From: CAYVSF01 sp046482855
GTDB lineage: Bacteria > Bacteroidota > Bacteroidia > Bacteroidales > UBA12077
NCBI GenBank assembly: GCA_046482855.1
Contig: JAWOEH010000136.1
Span: 1 to 22,517, forward strand
Direction: 5' to 3'
Length of the DNA stretch: 22,517 nucleotides
The notes under the pieces were generated by a model, which searched no databases, was not told where the DNA came from, and saw only the letters and a program-made list of their open reading frames with translations. The translations under genes and the position numbers were made by a program. Shown here one piece after another: positions 6,598 to 14,585 of the stretch (its first letter is position 1; each line of letters begins with the position of its first letter).

Positions 6598-9500
6598 CTA
6601 TTTCTTAAAGAGGCCATCGGCACCGATAGTTCCCTCCAGCTCTTTCAAATAGGTGGGTGAACTCACCCGCGAAATTTCTTCACGTATATAGCGCAACTTC
6701 TCATCCAGCTTCAACTCCTGAACAATTGTGGCGTTCACTTCCTGATTGCGGAATGAATCGATATAAGCCTCATGCTTTTTCCACAAGGCAAGATCTTTCT
6801 CTTGCTTTCGCACCAAACGCTCCTTATACCAATCGGACTTTATTACATACTCGCGGGTAAAGAGTTTGCGCAACTTAGGGTCGGAAAGATCTTTCCCCTT
6901 ATAATGTCCATGTGCCATCACGTGCAACAAGACTTGTAAGGGCGGAATAGCCGATTCCACCGACCCATCTTCAAAATACATAAGAGCTGCGCGCTTCTGG
7001 GCTTCCATAATATTTTTGATCCCATCCACATAGTCTTCCATACTCTGGAGCTCAGGCTTGAGCATCTCTTCGTTTAAGACCCCAACAGGCTCTTCAAAAA
7101 TCCGCCCAAAATGTTTAAATACAAATGTTTTGGTAATCCGATACCCTAAGCGGCTGGCAAGTATCTTCTCCCCCTTGTACTCAAAATCTTTTAATGGTTC
7201 CAAAGAGCCCTCATTAATAAGCCGTTTAGGATCTTTCTCTTTAGGATCCATCCGACACCACAATTCCGGAATCAAGATACTCACATCATGGTCGAAACGA
7301 TATTTGGGCCCCACATAACCTGCAGCCGTTGAATAACCATGATAACCGGTAAGAATATAGGAAAGCAAGGCATTATTCAAATCGGTTGTGGCTACTAACA
7401 TGTTGAAAGGCCCTTTTGTGAGAGCTCCTTCGGAACCAGCCCCTGTTGTAGAGGGCGATTTCCCGGTAAGACTGCAGACAAAATCCATAAACAGCTCGGG
7501 GTACTCCTGGTAGTGAATTGGATTATAGACACTCAACGGGCGTATGCCGGCTTTTCTATCCGACGGATTATTCCGGCGCCCGGGTAGGATATCATTCACA
7601 GTAAAATGCACGGGGTGTTCAGCTGGAATTTTGCGGGCAAAACGGGTGCCTACTTTTGCCAGGTAGCTATCCACAGGATTCGAGAAATCGGGGCTCACCT
7701 GCAGGTAGCGAGGATTTTTCGACACCTTGCCATCATTCAACTTTCGTGGATGCGAGGGCGAAATAAAATACAACCCACTGTCATCATTCACGCCCTGCTG
7801 AATCAACTCCTTAATAGGCGTGGTATACTTATCGAAAGCGATAGCATCTTCAATAATCTCCTCCCCGTCCTTTGGGGTCAGGGGTTCATAATTGGTGGTA
7901 AAGTTGTTCTGCCGGGAAAGATCAGCTTCCGCTTGCTTGTCATACCCCCGGTTGATGGCCTCGTCGGGACGCTGAAAGAAAAGATATTCGCAGTTTTCTA
8001 CCACTTTCACACTGGCATGCTCATATTCGGGGTGCAAATAACTCAACTGACCGGCAGGAATAGTTGTTGAGGCGGAAATATCATCCTCCATCTGAATCTT
8101 TGAGGCGGCAATAAAATCGGGGCGCAAGGAGTGCACAAACCACGATTCATCCTGTCCAAACCCCACACGCAGGAAAGAGGTAATGATCTTTCGGTTATCA
8201 AACATCAAACAGTGTCCCTGGCGTCCATTTACTCTATCGACCGTAAAATATTCCCGCCAATTTTTGTCGCTTCCTTCGGTCTGGCTAATGCGTTTAATCA
8301 GAAAAACCAACCCTTTAATATGATCCGGAATCGACTTCAAAAAACTATTGTACTCATCGGTATACCCATCATAGGGAGTAAGCAGCTTGATTACCGAACC
8401 CAGGGTTCTCTCGGCTCCCAATATGGGCCGCGAGGTTGGCTTATTGGCGGAAGGATCTTTCCAACGCCCACGATAATCGAAGGCTAGTACTTCATCCACT
8501 TTTTTAAAATCGTCCTCAATATCATCAATGAAGAAAGTACCATAAATAATCGCATTCAACAAGGATTTGGATATTTCCGACTTACCGCCTCCGGAAACCG
8601 TACTGGGCTTATGCAGGAAAGTTCCTTCGGAGTAGGTCATAACCAGGCGCCAATCAGGTGCAAACGGATGCTTCTCCATATGGACTTTATGTCCGCTGGG
8701 CAATACATAGAAGTGATCGCGTAAAAGCTTTAGTGATTGCTCCGAACCTTTATAATCCCACTTGATACGGCTGTTATACAGGTCGATAATGGCATTCTCG
8801 GGCAAGTAATATACATTGGCATACTGTTTATCAACGCCATAGTGTTGGGGTTGCACTTCCATTATGTGGCCATAATGCTCTATAATCTCATCAAATGAGT
8901 AGGCCTGGGGCAGCTTTTTCAGCAAACGCTGAGCCGAAAAATAATTTCCCAAATTGCGACGTGAAAAGGCCAAAGTTCCTCCTGCATGCTCTTCCTCAGC
9001 GCCTCCATACAAATTGGCGGCATAGCTTAACTGCGTTTTTATCTCCTTTTTGCTATAGCCAAAATAGTTATCGGCAATCAGAGTAACCACTACGCCACTG
9101 TCATCGCGACAAGTTATTTTAAAAGGTTTTCCACCGTTATAAAGCTCATCCTCCTGCTTCCAGCACATGTCATCACGACGCATGCGTTCGGTAGCATCCT
9201 CGTAATGTGGCAGGCCAATATCTTTTTTCCGCAGCGTAATTAATTGTGGTGCCAGAATAACACAGCCAGTATGGCCCGTCCAATGTTCCACGTCAATTCC
9301 CGCGTCGTTTTTATACAAGTAGGGATCGCCGGCATTCCCAAATATCGATTCCACAAAATCGAGGTTGCTCACCAAAGCTCCCGGAGCAAAAAAGCGTACT
9401 TCCATCGATTTTCGGGGGGCAACTCCTTCCACCTCGGGTGATACAGTGGGACGCAGCAACAAGGAGGTAAACAAATGAGCTTTCTTATCCTGACTGGCGG

Positions 9501-10089
9501 TAAAAGGAAGCTCCATATATTTTTCCGGTGGATTCAGGGCCGCATGTAGCAAATGAGCGAAAGCCAGTTTAGGAACCGCCTTTTTATCCGGAGGTACGGG
9601 CAATCCGCCCTTAACAATATGGAACGATCCCTTGGTTGTGCGCCTGTCGTGTTTCGGGTTATGCAAGATTCCTTGTCGTATTCTATAGGACTCAATAATA
9701 TCAGTTTTCAACTCATTCCTATCGGGTGGCAAACTCACCTCGCGTCCTAAACCTGGTTTGTCCAGCACAAAGCTATCGAACGGGATACGCAGCGCATCCG
9801 AAAACTCAATATCCTGTAGGTACCGATTGATAAAGTCCTGAATTCGTTTATCAGCAGGATTAATAATGTCTGTTGACAACAGGCGCATCTTCTCCTGGTA
9901 ATTATTGAGCAAGCTTTCAGCCAGGTTCACAAACTCCTGTTCGGTCATTCCATCCTCTTCGGCCGAAGGGAGACCTTCGAAAATAGGTTTGCCCATCGAA
10001 GCCAGCTTCATATTTATGTAACGAATAATATCTCTTCTGCGCTTAGAGGAGATGTGGCTGGTTGTGTGATAGTTTAAATGTTTGTTCAT
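6598..10089 (-). CDS. Probable PPi-type phosphoenolpyruvate carboxykinase
   Basis: A 1163-residue cytoplasmic protein with no signal peptide or membrane segment. The best explanation is the pyrophosphate-type PEP carboxykinase known from Entamoeba and Propionibacterium, whose members are about 1100-1200 residues and share little sequence with ATP or GTP enzymes. That enzyme interconverts oxaloacetate plus PPi with PEP, CO2 and phosphate. Seen here: a P-loop-like S-G-G-G-K-S-E at 499-505 (Lys503), then F-I-D-D-I with Asp522/Asp523. The spacing of 19-20 residues equals that between the kinase-1 Lys and kinase-2 Asp pair of GTP-PEPCK. A Y-G-G motif (361-363) and A-G-G (369-371) precede it, as a YGG element does in GTP-PEPCK. 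A Gly-rich GAGSEGALTKGPFN lies at 883-896. The gene has its own promoter candidate, upstream palindrome and terminator. The assignment rests on length and motifs recalled, not on an alignment; it might otherwise be called hypothetical. Confidence 0.7.
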   Translation of the reverse strand: MNKHLNYHTTSHISSKRRRDIIRYINMKLASMGKPIFEGLPSAEEDGMTEQEFVNLAESLLNNYQEKMRLLSTDIINPADKRIQDFINRYLQDIEFSDALRIPFDSFVLDKPGLGREVSLPPDRNELKTDIIESYRIRQGILHNPKHDRRTTKGSFHIVKGGLPVPPDKKAVPKLAFAHLLHAALNPPEKYMELPFTASQDKKAHLFTSLLLRPTVSPEVEGVAPRKSMEVRFFAPGALVSNLDFVESIFGNAGDPYLYKNDAGIDVEHWTGHTGCVILAPQLITLRKKDIGLPHYEDATERMRRDDMCWKQEDELYNGGKPFKITCRDDSGVVVTLIADNYFGYSKKEIKTQLSYAANLYGGAEEEHAGGTLAFSRRNLGNYFSAQRLLKKLPQAYSFDEIIEHYGHIMEVQPQHYGVDKQYANVYYLPENAIIDLYNSRIKWDYKGSEQSLKLLRDHFYVLPSGHKVHMEKHPFAPDWRLVMTYSEGTFLHKPSTVSGGGKSEISKSLLNAIIYGTFFIDDIEDDFKKVDEVLAFDYRGRWKDPSANKPTSRPILGAERTLGSVIKLLTPYDGYTDEYNSFLKSIPDHIKGLVFLIKRISQTEGSDKNWREYFTVDRVNGRQGHCLMFDNRKIITSFLRVGFGQDESWFVHSLRPDFIAASKIQMEDDISASTTIPAGQLSYLHPEYEHASVKVVENCEYLFFQRPDEAINRGYDKQAEADLSRQNNFTTNYEPLTPKDGEEIIEDAIAFDKYTTPIKELIQQGVNDDSGLYFISPSHPRKLNDGKVSKNPRYLQVSPDFSNPVDSYLAKVGTRFARKIPAEHPVHFTVNDILPGRRNNPSDRKAGIRPLSVYNPIHYQEYPELFMDFVCSLTGKSPSTTGAGSEGALTKGPFNMLVATTDLNNALLSYILTGYHGYSTAAGYVGPKYRFDHDVSILIPELWCRMDPKEKDPKRLINEGSLEPLKDFEYKGEKILASRLGYRITKTFVFKHFGRIFEEPVGVLNEEMLKPELQSMEDYVDGIKNIMEAQKRAALMYFEDGSVESAIPPLQVLLHVMAHGHYKGKDLSDPKLRKLFTREYVIKSDWYKERLVRKQEKDLALWKKHEAYIDSFRNQEVNATIVQELKLDEKLRYIREEISRVSSPTYLKELEGTIGADGLFKK

Positions 10090-10154
10090 ACCCCATTTTT
10101 TTTAGAAATTACCAATAATTATTGCGCCCTTTATTGTTCATGAAACAAATGTCC

Positions 10155-10183
10155 CAAAATTTGCCTGACGAAACAACCACAAA
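10155..10183 (-). promoter_or_regulatory. Candidate promoter for the PEPCK-like gene
   Basis: On the minus strand TTTG (complement of 10180-10183), 17 bases, then AAATTTTG (complement of 10155-10162). Five of six fixed positions match the Bacteroidetes -7 consensus. The implied leader is about 60 bases. Confidence 0.4.
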
Positions 10184-10216
10184 TAAAGTGTTTATTGATG
10201 AGATGTAATCTATTTC

Positions 10217-10236
10217 ATTGTTATCTCTTTAACAAT
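10217..10236. promoter_or_regulatory. Palindrome with CRP/FNR-type geometry
   Basis: A perfect 7-bp inverted repeat, ATTGTTA-N6-TAACAAT (10217-10223 and 10230-10236). Two half-sites six bases apart are the usual geometry of CRP/FNR-family operators. It is centred about 75 bases upstream of the inferred start of the PEPCK-like transcript, where an activator could act. Which regulator binds, if any, is not visible. Confidence 0.35.
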
Positions 10237-10337
10237 AAAAACCTACCTGTCATCCAGACAAACCCTTTTGGTTTATTTAACAGCAACTTAGTACACAAAC
10301 AAAATACCCACCCAAAAAGTTACCTGTCTTAAAACAT

Positions 10338-10368
10338 AAAGGGGCGAATCGAATCGATTCGCCCCTTT
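10338..10368 (-). terminator. Terminator hairpin after def
   Basis: A 14-bp perfect stem, AAAGGGGCGAATCG/CGATTCGCCCCTTT, has a three-base loop and ends in T-rich sequence on the minus strand. It sits 20 bases past the def stop codon. As it is nearly symmetrical it could act on both strands, though no plus-strand gene leads into it. Confidence 0.85.
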
Positions 10369-10387
10369 ATAGAAATTGCTAAAAATT

Positions 10388-10942
10388 TTATTTTGCCAGT
10401 TTAAACTTGTAATCTACATCAAATTTACCCTTAGCAATACCTGCAAGTTTCCCCTTAAGTAAACGCTTGCGAAGGGGCGACAAATGGTCGGTAAAGAGAA
10501 TCCCTTCCAGGTGGTCGTATTCATGCTGAACAATTCGAGCAGCTATGCCTGTAAACCACTCGTCGTGAAAGTCCCAATTTTCATCGTAATACTGAATACG
10601 AATTTCATAGGGTCTGTCAACCTCTTCGCGAATTCCAGGAATACTCAGACAACCTTCACCCATAATGACATCGTCGCCTTTTCGTTCCACAATTTTGGCA
10701 TTGATAAAGGTTTTTTTGAATTCCTCCACTGAGGCATCATCTTCCGACATGGGCGTGCCATCAATCACAAACAGCCGCAGGGACTTGCCCACTTGAGGCG
10801 CAGCCAATCCTACTCCATCAGACACATACATGGTTTCCCACATATCTTTAATAAACTTATCGAGGCCTTCCATATCCTTTGGTATATCCTGTGCAACTTT
10901 CCGCAATACAGGAGATCCATATATAACTACGGGAAAAATCAT
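10388..10942 (-). CDS. def: Peptide deformylase
   Basis: A 184-residue metalloenzyme that removes the N-formyl group from the initiator Met of new proteins at the ribosome. All three family motifs are present: G-V-G-L-A-A-P-Q-V-G at 43-52, E-G-C-L-S at 96-100 (Cys98 as metal ligand), and H-E-Y-D-H at 140-144 (His140 and His144 as ligands, Glu141 as catalytic acid/base). Length is normal. Its ATG overlaps the stop of ruvX in an ATGA, so it is the second gene of a tightly coupled two-gene operon and probably depends on ruvX translation for initiation. A terminator follows. Confidence 0.97.
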   Translation of the reverse strand: MIFPVVIYGSPVLRKVAQDIPKDMEGLDKFIKDMWETMYVSDGVGLAAPQVGKSLRLFVIDGTPMSEDDASVEEFKKTFINAKIVERKGDDVIMGEGCLSIPGIREEVDRPYEIRIQYYDENWDFHDEWFTGIAARIVQHEYDHLEGILFTDHLSPLRKRLLKGKLAGIAKGKFDVDYKFKLAK

Positions 10943-11367
10943 AAATTTAAACTATTGGATCGTTGTTGTAAAAATGATTGTAATATAATGGTAGCACTGA
11001 TGGTATCAACCAGTGCCTTATTTTGTCGTGCTTTTTTCTTCAGTCCTCCGTCCAGCATGGTTTGGTGAGCCATTTTTGAAGTAAACCGCTCATCGATTAA
11101 TGCAACAGGAAGATCCGGATAAAGTTTACGCAATCGTTTAATAAAAGGATTCACGTAATGTAAAGCTTCTGATCCCTGGTTGTTCATTTGCCGGGGATAG
11201 CCCACAACAATTTGTTCCACCTGTTCATGTGCCAGATACTCTTTCACAAATGTCCAAACCTCATGGGCAGGTACTGTTTTCAAGCCATTTGCTATCAACT
11301 GTAAAGGATCGGTCACAGCCACCCCTATTCGTTTCTTTCCTACATCAAATGCTAAAATCCTTGACAT
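10939..11367 (-). CDS. ruvX: RuvX/YqgF family RNase H-fold nuclease
   Basis: A 142-residue protein of the YqgF family, called a putative Holliday junction resolvase and, in E. coli, linked to processing of pre-16S rRNA 5' ends. The RNase H-fold is visible: LAFDVGKKRIGVAVTD at the N-terminus (Asp8), V-V-G-Y-P at 54-58, D-E-R-F (Glu93) and K-A-L-V-D (Asp121), giving the acidic triad. I start it at ATG 11367; the frame extends to 11406, but those codons lie upstream of the candidate -7 box. It is first in an operon with def (ATGA overlap). Confidence 0.95.
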   Translation of the reverse strand: MSRILAFDVGKKRIGVAVTDPLQLIANGLKTVPAHEVWTFVKEYLAHEQVEQIVVGYPRQMNNQGSEALHYVNPFIKRLRKLYPDLPVALIDERFTSKMAHQTMLDGGLKKKARQNKALVDTISATIILQSFLQQRSNSLNL

Positions 11368-11386
11368 ATATATTTTTATAAGGTTG

Positions 11387-11394
11387 CAAAAGTA
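11387..11394 (-). promoter_or_regulatory. Candidate -7 element for ruvX-def
   Basis: On the minus strand TACTTTTG matches all six fixed positions of TAnnTTTG, about 20 bases upstream of ATG 11367. No clear -33 TTTG is present, so this is a partial promoter call with a short leader. Confidence 0.4.
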
Positions 11395-11578
11395 ATCATT
11401 TTTCAACTTTCTGCATAATTTCCCCTTTTTCCCTCATTTATTTTAGCTTTTTCGTAAAACAGTAACCTACTGGAAACAGGGTCATTACATAGAGACCAAA
11501 AAATAGACACTCATAGAAACCTCCGAAACAATACTTTATAACAGGTTTTCAAATTTAGGTCGAAACTACAATATTAAC

Positions 11579-11586
11579 TATATTTG
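11579..11586 (+). promoter_or_regulatory. Candidate promoter for the carboxyltransferase-like gene
   Basis: TATATTTG matches all six fixed positions of TAnnTTTG. A partial -33 box, TTTA, lies at 11554-11557 with 21 bases between. The leader to ATG 11667 would be about 75 bases. The rest of the divergent gap (11395-11666) shows nothing else I can name. Confidence 0.45.
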
Positions 11587-11666
11587 GTACTAAGTTGGGG
11601 AAATATTTTTTTATCAATTAGAACAACACTATTTAAGGAATAGTGACACAACCAAACCAAATAATC

Positions 11667-13403
11667 ATGAGTAAGGAAATCAAATTCAGTCTTGTTTATA
11701 GGGACATGTGGCAATCATCGGGAAAATATGTACCACGTATCGATCAGCTAAAGGAAATTGCTCCGGTACTTATTGAGATGGGATGTTTTGACAGAGTAGA
11801 GACCAATGGCGGCGCATTTGAACAGGTTAATCTGCTTTACGGAGAAAATCCCAACGAGGTGGTTCGTGAGTGGACCCAACCTTTTAACGAAGCCGGAATA
11901 CAAACCCAAATGCTGGAACGTGCCTTGAATGGTATTCGCATGTTTCCGGTACCCGCCGATGTGCGCAGGTTAATGTTCAAAGTAAAGAAAGCCCAGGGAG
12001 TAGATATTGCCCGCTCGTTTTGCGGACTAAATGATGTTCGCAACCTGGAAAACTCCATAAAATTTGCCAAAGAGGCCGGGATGATCTCGCAAGTCGCGCT
12101 GAGTATAACCGAATCGCCCATACATACGGTTGAGTATTATATGGAAGTTGTTAACCAGGCCATTGCTTTTGGTGCCGACGAGATCTGTTTGAAGGATATG
12201 GCAGGTGTAGGGCGGCCCGCGAAATTAGGGCGCTTGGTAAAACACATCAAGGAAAAGCACCCCACAACCATTGTTCAGTACCATGGTCACTCGGGTCCAG
12301 GATTATCCGTAGCTTCCATGATGGAAGTGGCCAAAGCCGGAGCCGACTATGTGGATGTGGCTATGGAGCCTCTGTCGTGGGGCATGGTGCACCCCGATTT
12401 AATTACCATACATGCAATGTTGAAAGATGCCGGATTCAAAGTAAAGGACATCAACATGAAAGCCTACATGAAGGCCCGAGCATTAAACCAAAAATACATC
12501 GACGACTTTTTGGGGTACTTTATTAATCCCCGCAACCGATTCATGTCGTCACTGCTGGTACACTCAGGCCTTCCCGGTGGTATGATGGGAAGCATGATGG
12601 CCGACCTTAAGGGAGTGCAACAAGGGCTGAATCAAACACTCGAAGCACAGGGAAAAGCCGCCCTCACAGAGGACGACTTATTGATAATGCTCTTTGACGA
12701 GGTGCAAAATATTTGGCCAAAACTTGGCTATCCCCCACTGGTTACTCCCTTTAGCCAATACGTAAAAAATATTGCCCTGCTGAATGTCATGCAAGAAATT
12801 CAAGGGAAGGAAAAATTCAGCATGATTGACAACAATGCCTGGGACATGATTCTGGGCAAAGCGGGAAAACTGCCGGGACCACTAGCTCCCGAAATCGTTG
12901 AACTGGCCGAAAAACAGGGAAAGACATTCCACAACGAAACTCCTCAGGAGAACTTTCCCGATGTTTTGGATACGTATCGTAAAGAAATGGAAGAGAACGG
13001 TTGGGAAACCGGAGAAGATGACGAAGAGTTATTGGAGTTTGCCATGCACGAGCGGCAATATCGCGACTACAAATCAGGCGTTGCCAAAGAACGTTTCCAC
13101 CAGGAACTCAAGAAGCTGAAAGAAGAATCGCAACAATCCGACACCAAGCCCAAGGAGGAGCCCGGCGAAAAAGATATTGTTTCCCCTTATATGGGACGTA
13201 TCTATTATAATCTCAGCTACTTTATCGAAGAGCACATCATACAGGTTGGCGACCCGGTAAAAAAAGGACAGCGAATTTGCTATATCGAGAGCCTTTATAC
13301 CCTGGACGAGATTGTTGCCCAGGTTGACGGAACCGTGGAGGAGATCCTCTTTGAACATGGCGATATGGTATCGAAAGGAGATATTCTGGTAAAGATAAAA
13401 TAG
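11667..13403 (+). CDS. Pyruvate carboxylase/OadA-type carboxyltransferase lacking the biotin Lys
   Basis: A 578-residue protein with the layout of pyruvate carboxylase subunit B or oxaloacetate decarboxylase alpha: a TIM-barrel carboxyltransferase, a helical linker and a C-terminal biotinyl-like domain. The barrel metal site is intact (Asp13 and Gln16 in R-D-M-W-Q-S, Lys176 in L-K-D-M-A-G, His206 and His208 in Y-H-G-H). The substrate Arg (Arg85) and the catalytic Thr (Thr360 in V-T-P-F-S) also appear kept. The Tyr that follows the Arg motif in pyruvate carboxylase is Met92 here. The last 75 residues look like a biotinyl domain, but where E-A-M-K-M is expected it reads E-S-L-Y-T: Tyr544 replaces the biotinylated Lys. 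No biotin carboxylase, carrier or membrane decarboxylase gene is adjacent. It may use a carrier encoded elsewhere or work without biotin. AAGGA before GTG 11643 leaves an eight-residue longer start possible. Confidence 0.88.
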   Translation: MSKEIKFSLVYRDMWQSSGKYVPRIDQLKEIAPVLIEMGCFDRVETNGGAFEQVNLLYGENPNEVVREWTQPFNEAGIQTQMLERALNGIRMFPVPADVRRLMFKVKKAQGVDIARSFCGLNDVRNLENSIKFAKEAGMISQVALSITESPIHTVEYYMEVVNQAIAFGADEICLKDMAGVGRPAKLGRLVKHIKEKHPTTIVQYHGHSGPGLSVASMMEVAKAGADYVDVAMEPLSWGMVHPDLITIHAMLKDAGFKVKDINMKAYMKARALNQKYIDDFLGYFINPRNRFMSSLLVHSGLPGGMMGSMMADLKGVQQGLNQTLEAQGKAALTEDDLLIMLFDEVQNIWPKLGYPPLVTPFSQYVKNIALLNVMQEIQGKEKFSMIDNNAWDMILGKAGKLPGPLAPEIVELAEKQGKTFHNETPQENFPDVLDTYRKEMEENGWETGEDDEELLEFAMHERQYRDYKSGVAKERFHQELKKLKEESQQSDTKPKEEPGEKDIVSPYMGRIYYNLSYFIEEHIIQVGDPVKKGQRICYIESLYTLDEIVAQVDGTVEEILFEHGDMVSKGDILVKIK

Positions 13404-13413
13404 CATCTAAGCA

Positions 13414-13440
13414 AACGAGGCACCTTTCGGGTGCCTCGTT
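13414..13440 (+). terminator. Terminator hairpin between convergent genes
   Basis: An 11-bp perfect stem, AACGAGGCACC/GGTGCCTCGTT (13414-13424 with 13430-13440), has a five-base loop. It lies 10 bases after the stop at 13403 and is followed by a weak T-rich stretch. The gene on the right converges, so the hairpin may serve both. Confidence 0.75.
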
Positions 13441-13474
13441 CTTTCCACTAAAACGAATTGTACTAAGAGTAAAA

Positions 13475-14485
13475 TTATACCGGGAAATTCTTAATAATTC
13501 CCTGTGGGTTCATAATAATATCCACATACTGGGCTCGCTGATACACGAAAGGATCTTTCAGATGCTTCCGTGAAAGTTTGCCCTTAAAATCGTCGATGGT
13601 GTCGTAGCCCCTGTCGTCCATCCATTTTTCTATTTCCTTCAGCATTTTGTCAATCTGGCCAATCTTATTCTTGTAAAGTGTACTTACAACCTGCACAACA
13701 TCAGCTCCGGCTAAAAGCATGCGCAGCACATCATTCCCCTCCATGATACCCGTGTTGCTACAGATGGATCCGTTCAGATGGCCATGTAGTAAACCCGCAT
13801 ACCTGAGGCCCAATCGATAATCGCCGGGAGAGCTAAGATTGAAAGGAAATTTCATCTCCTCTTTATCCACATCAATATCGGGTTCAAAGAATCGGTTAAA
13901 AAGCACAAACCCATCCACTTGTTGCTTATCCATTTTATAAATAATATTGAGCGGATTGGAATAAAAGGGACTCAACTTAACACTCACAGGAATATTTACA
14001 GCGCTCTTTACAGCTTCAATTACGTTGAGTTGTTTCTCTTCCACACTAACTCCCTCCTCTTCAAGCTTTTTGGGAACGGTATAAAAGTTGAGCTCAAGTC
14101 CGTCGATACCCACTTTTTCTAACTCTTGGGCGTATTCCACCCAAGTTTCCTTAAATATCGCATTAAGGCTGGCAAAAACGGGGATATCTACCGCCTCTTT
14201 TACCTTTTTAAGGTGCATCAGATGCTCTTTTGGTCCGGCATGTTCGAGATGGGGATGCATAGAGATCATTTCGCCATAGCGCTCATTATAGAGGTTGAGA
14301 TCATCATCCAATTGTGCGCTTTCTAAATTAATCTGCTCTTCGAAGAGGCTTTTAAACACCAATGCCGAAGCACCGGCTTGCTCTATCTCTTTAACTTTAT
14401 CAAGATCTTTCATTAAGTTTGAGGCTCCGGCAATAATTGGGTTTTTCAGCTCCAGCCCCATGTAAGTTGTTTTCAGATTCGCCAT
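13475..14485 (-). CDS. Dihydroorotate dehydrogenase-like flavoprotein
   Basis: A 336-residue cytoplasmic TIM-barrel protein of the dihydroorotate dehydrogenase-like, FMN-binding group. Visible features: G-L-E-L-K-N-P-I-I-A-G-A near the N-terminus, V-K-L-S-P-F in the barrel, and the phosphate-binding end S-N-T-G-I-M-E-G with L-A-G-A-D-V-V-Q-V. True class 1 enzymes have E-L-N-x-S-C-P-N with Cys as base, and class 2 enzymes use Ser. Here the segment is E-L-N-F-Y-T-V-P (131-138) with Thr136 at that position, so pyrimidine synthesis is doubtful. Homologues of this type are often encoded near pyruvate:ferredoxin oxidoreductase, as here, which suggests a redox role tied to it; that is inference. A 20-bp inverted repeat separates it from the kinase gene upstream, and I see no clear promoter of its own. 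Confidence 0.85.
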   Translation of the reverse strand: MANLKTTYMGLELKNPIIAGASNLMKDLDKVKEIEQAGASALVFKSLFEEQINLESAQLDDDLNLYNERYGEMISMHPHLEHAGPKEHLMHLKKVKEAVDIPVFASLNAIFKETWVEYAQELEKVGIDGLELNFYTVPKKLEEEGVSVEEKQLNVIEAVKSAVNIPVSVKLSPFYSNPLNIIYKMDKQQVDGFVLFNRFFEPDIDVDKEEMKFPFNLSSPGDYRLGLRYAGLLHGHLNGSICSNTGIMEGNDVLRMLLAGADVVQVVSTLYKNKIGQIDKMLKEIEKWMDDRGYDTIDDFKGKLSRKHLKDPFVYQRAQYVDIIMNPQGIIKNFPV

Positions 14486-14533
14486 GCTGTTTGATTTTAG
14501 GGATTATACATGCACTTGTTAAACAGCAGAAGA

Positions 14534-14585
14534 GCCTTTTAGTTCACCTTCAGCGAGAAAAGACACTGAAGGTGAACTAAAAGGC
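14534..14585. repeat. Perfect 20-bp inverted repeat over the kinase gene's stop codon
   Basis: The arms at 14534-14553 and 14566-14585 are perfectly complementary across a 12-base loop. The stop codon of the histidine kinase (14577-14579) lies inside one arm. Neither strand has a U-run after the stem, so this is not a textbook intrinsic terminator. It may be a 3'-end stabilising hairpin or a partial terminator that lets some transcription pass into the DHOD-like gene. Confidence 0.85.

Noticed and set aside
12350..12750. Loss of the catalytic Thr in the carboxyltransferase
   Set aside because: At first the segment PLSWGMVHP seemed to replace a Thr-containing motif, but the catalytic Thr of this family lies further on in V-T-P-x-S and is present as Thr360.
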